Assembly: GCA_003343685.1 (NCBI GenBank)
Contig: QAKS01000039.1
Span: forward strand, 1 to 13,000
Source: Clostridiales bacterium
Lineage (GTDB): Bacteria > Bacillota > Clostridia > Christensenellales > Christensenellaceae
DNA: 13,000 bases
Direction: 5' to 3'
Shown here piece by piece: positions 11,451-13,000 of the stretch; position 1 is the stretch's first letter; the number at the start of each line of letters is the position of its first letter. The position numbers and the translations under genes were made by a program. The notes beneath the pieces are model-generated. The model saw only the letters and a list, made by a program, of their open reading frames with translations, was not told the DNA's origin and searched no databases.

Positions 11451-13000
11451 GTGAGAAAAAGATCCGGAAATTTTTTAGAAAACCTAAAGAATGGACTTGT
11501 GGACGCGACACTGTCTTTCCGCAAAAAGAGAGCGAAAAATAAGGCAATACGCAATGCTGCAAAGAGAACATCTTATGACCGGGCGAATATTGCCAAGGCT
11601 AAATCGGTGACGTATACCCAGAAAAAACGCAGTGGCGGCCTGGCTCACAGCGGTGCAGGCATTTGGATGAGTGACAAGTGGTCGGCAGTCAAGACAAAAT
11701 GGAATTTCTTCTTTAACAACAGAAGAGGCAGATTGTCTTGGATGACAGGAAAGAAGGCGGCAGCCATTATGGCAGTAGTGGTGGCGTTTTTCGTAGTAAC
11801 ACCGATTGCCGTTGTTTCGGCGGCACACGGCTTCCAGCAGGCAGCCGTGAAAGAGGCCGTGGCAGCAAATGCTGCAGAGAGCCAGACAACGGGCACGACA
11901 GACGCCGCATCCGGCACAAATGTGTGGGGTGTGGAGCCGGAGGCAACAGTGCAGCTTTCATCCAAGAGCGGTACGCTGATGACATCGGACGGTGAGATTC
12001 TCGACGAGAACGGGAACATTATTACGACGACTCCGGGAGATGCAACGACAGCATCTACTCCCAACGAGACGACCGGCGGTGAACCGACAGACAATACCTT
12101 ACGGCAGGGTGTTGAAAATGAGCGTGTGACTCAGGTGCAGGAACGGCTGATGGAGCTGGGATATATGGACAATGATGAGCCTACGCAGCTGTTTGGGCCG
12201 GCGACGAAAAACGCCGTCCAGTTGTTCCAGCGCAAAAACAGCCTGGATATAGACGGATGCGTCGGGGACGAAACGTGGAATCTTCTGTTCTCCGATCAGG
12301 CGCAGAAGTATTCGGTTTCCGAAGGCATTACGGGAACGGATGTGGAACAGATGCAGCAGCGCCTTGTCGAGCTGGGATATCTTGACCATGTGACAGGCTA
12401 TTTTGGCTCCGATACGACGGAGGCTGTAAAACGGTTCCAGGAGAGAAACAATCTGACGGCGGACGGCAATATCGGAGAAAACACAAGGGAACTGCTCTAC
12501 TCTGAGGACGCCGCAGTCAACGCCATTACGTATGGCGAAGAGGATGAAAAGATCAAGACTTACCAGCAGCGTCTGGTGGATCTTGGCTATATGACGCAGG
12601 CAACGGGGCTTTACGGACCTGAAACAGTACAGGCTGTGCGGCGCTTTCAGGAGAAAAACGGCTTGATATCAGATGGAGCTCTCGGACCTACGACACTTGC
12701 GGCATTGATGTCATCCGATGCGCAGGCAAATGCACTGACGCTTACCACGAGCGGAACAGACGTTGAAAAGGTGCAGAACAGGCTGATAGCGTTGGGCTAT
12801 CTGAATTCTGCGGCAACGGGGTATTATGGCTCGGTGACGGAGGAGGCGGTGAAAAACTTCCAGAGCCGCAATGGGCTGAGCGCAGACGGAAAGGTTGGTG
12901 CGCAGACAAATGCGGTGCTGTTCTCCGACGATGCAAAGGAAGCTGCAAAGACGAGCACCGATACAAAGAAGGAAGAGACTCCTAAGAAGGAAGAAACTCC
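11451..13000 (+). CDS. membrane-anchored protein with four peptidoglycan-binding repeats (3' partial)
   Basis: The frame is open from GTG 11451 to the right edge (516 codons, no stop). Residues 1-102 form a basic, Lys/Arg-rich, presumably cytoplasmic region with scattered Trp (72, 77, 84, 97). Residues about 103-125 form one hydrophobic helix (AAAIMAVVVAFFVVTPIAVV) after Lys-Lys, so the N-terminus should be inside and the rest outside. A Thr/Ser/Gly-rich linker follows to about 220, then four PG_binding_1-type repeats and a Lys/Glu/Thr/Pro-rich linker. The end is missing; by analogy with SleB and other wall hydrolases, a catalytic domain may follow, but none is visible. GTG is supported by AAGGGA 7 bases upstream; an in-frame ATG (codon 98) just before the helix is an alternative. 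It has its own promoter after a terminator, so it is a separate unit. Confidence 0.85.
   Translation, partial: MRKRSGNFLENLKNGLVDATLSFRKKRAKNKAIRNAAKRTSYDRANIAKAKSVTYTQKKRSGGLAHSGAGIWMSDKWSAVKTKWNFFFNNRRGRLSWMTGKKAAAIMAVVVAFFVVTPIAVVSAAHGFQQAAVKEAVAANAAESQTTGTTDAASGTNVWGVEPEATVQLSSKSGTLMTSDGEILDENGNIITTTPGDATTASTPNETTGGEPTDNTLRQGVENERVTQVQERLMELGYMDNDEPTQLFGPATKNAVQLFQRKNSLDIDGCVGDETWNLLFSDQAQKYSVSEGITGTDVEQMQQRLVELGYLDHVTGYFGSDTTEAVKRFQERNNLTADGNIGENTRELLYSEDAAVNAITYGEEDEKIKTYQQRLVDLGYMTQATGLYGPETVQAVRRFQEKNGLISDGALGPTTLAALMSSDAQANALTLTTSGTDVEKVQNRLIALGYLNSAATGYYGSVTEEAVKNFQSRNGLSADGKVGAQTNAVLFSDDAKEAAKTSTDTKKEETPKKEET
12114..12929 (+). repeat. four tandem peptidoglycan-binding (PG_binding_1-like) domains within the protein
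   Basis: Protein repeats lie at about residues 222-282, 293-352, 363-422 and 433-493, with periods of 72, 70 and 70 residues measured at the conserved Arg-Leu. Each shows V/IxxxQxRLxxLGY, then F/YG followed by T-x-x-A-V-x-x-F-Q, and N-x-L-x-x-D-G-x-x-G-x-x-T. This is the three-helix wall-binding fold. The DNA copies have diverged, so the array is old. The first repeat is the most different (TQLFGPATKNAV, with a Cys). Confidence 0.9.
12966..13000 (+). repeat. 18-bp tandem repeat encoding KKEETP, cut by the window edge
   Basis: Bases 12966-12983 encode Lys-Lys-Glu-Glu-Thr-Pro, and 12984-13000 repeat this with one synonymous change (GAG to GAA) until the edge. This is a charged, proline-containing linker after the last binding domain. 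More copies probably follow. Confidence 0.75.

Noticed and set aside
10034..11554. Long minus-strand open frame (506 codons) opposite the alcohol dehydrogenase and the following region
   Set aside because: It runs antisense to a clearly conserved gene, across its terminator and into the next leader, has no family motifs and no ribosome-binding site. It reflects the codon pattern of the + strand gene.

Overview
The window is a compact stretch of bacterial chromosome in which every convincing gene lies on the + strand. Several points suggest a Bacillota (Clostridia-like) organism. The synteny ylxM-ffh-rpsP-khpA-rimM-trmD is typical of that phylum. Shine-Dalgarno sites are strong GGAGG-type, TTG and GTG starts are used, and the sigma-A promoters have extended -10 boxes. 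ThyA is of the Bacillus subtilis ThyA type. Base composition is moderate, not AT-rich, so a mid-GC clostridial lineage is more likely than Clostridium sensu stricto. A Christensenellales-like origin is only a guess; the sequence alone does not fix the order.

Layout: (1) 2-2307 is a tightly overlapped block of tsaE (5' truncated), tsaB, rimI and an alpha/beta hydrolase. It covers tRNA t6A synthesis and N-terminal acetylation; tsaD, which often follows rimI, is not here. (2) 2304-5122 is a cell-wall pair: a Mur ligase related to MurF whose usual N-terminal substrate domain is replaced by about 180 residues of membrane segments, then a D-Ala-D-Ala ligase family enzyme. A GC-rich hairpin separates them. 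(3) 5129-8601 is the SRP/ribosome block: a near-consensus promoter at the head of ylxM, then ylxM, ffh, rpsP, khpA, rimM and trmD. ftsY and rplS, frequent neighbours of this block, are absent. (4) 8601-9909 is thyA-folA, fused translationally onto trmD, for dTMP synthesis and folate recycling. (5) 9917-11279 is an iron-type alcohol dehydrogenase with its own promoter, leader and intrinsic terminator. (6) 11339-13000 is a separate transcription unit. It has an extended -10 promoter inside a perfect dyad and a structured leader. It encodes a single-pass membrane protein with four extracytoplasmic peptidoglycan-binding repeats, running off the right edge.

The genes are mostly translation, membrane targeting, nucleotide and envelope housekeeping functions, packed so that many starts overlap the preceding stop by 1 to 20 bases. 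This suggests translational coupling. No tRNA, rRNA, CRISPR array, insertion sequence or phage gene was seen. The longest gene-free stretch is 11204-11450 (under 300 bases), and it holds a terminator, a promoter and a leader. I see no clear new multi-gene system. The items most worth follow-up are the membrane MurF-like/Ddl pair, the DHFR lacking the usual active-site tryptophan, and the dyad, promoter and leader before the peptidoglycan-binding protein.
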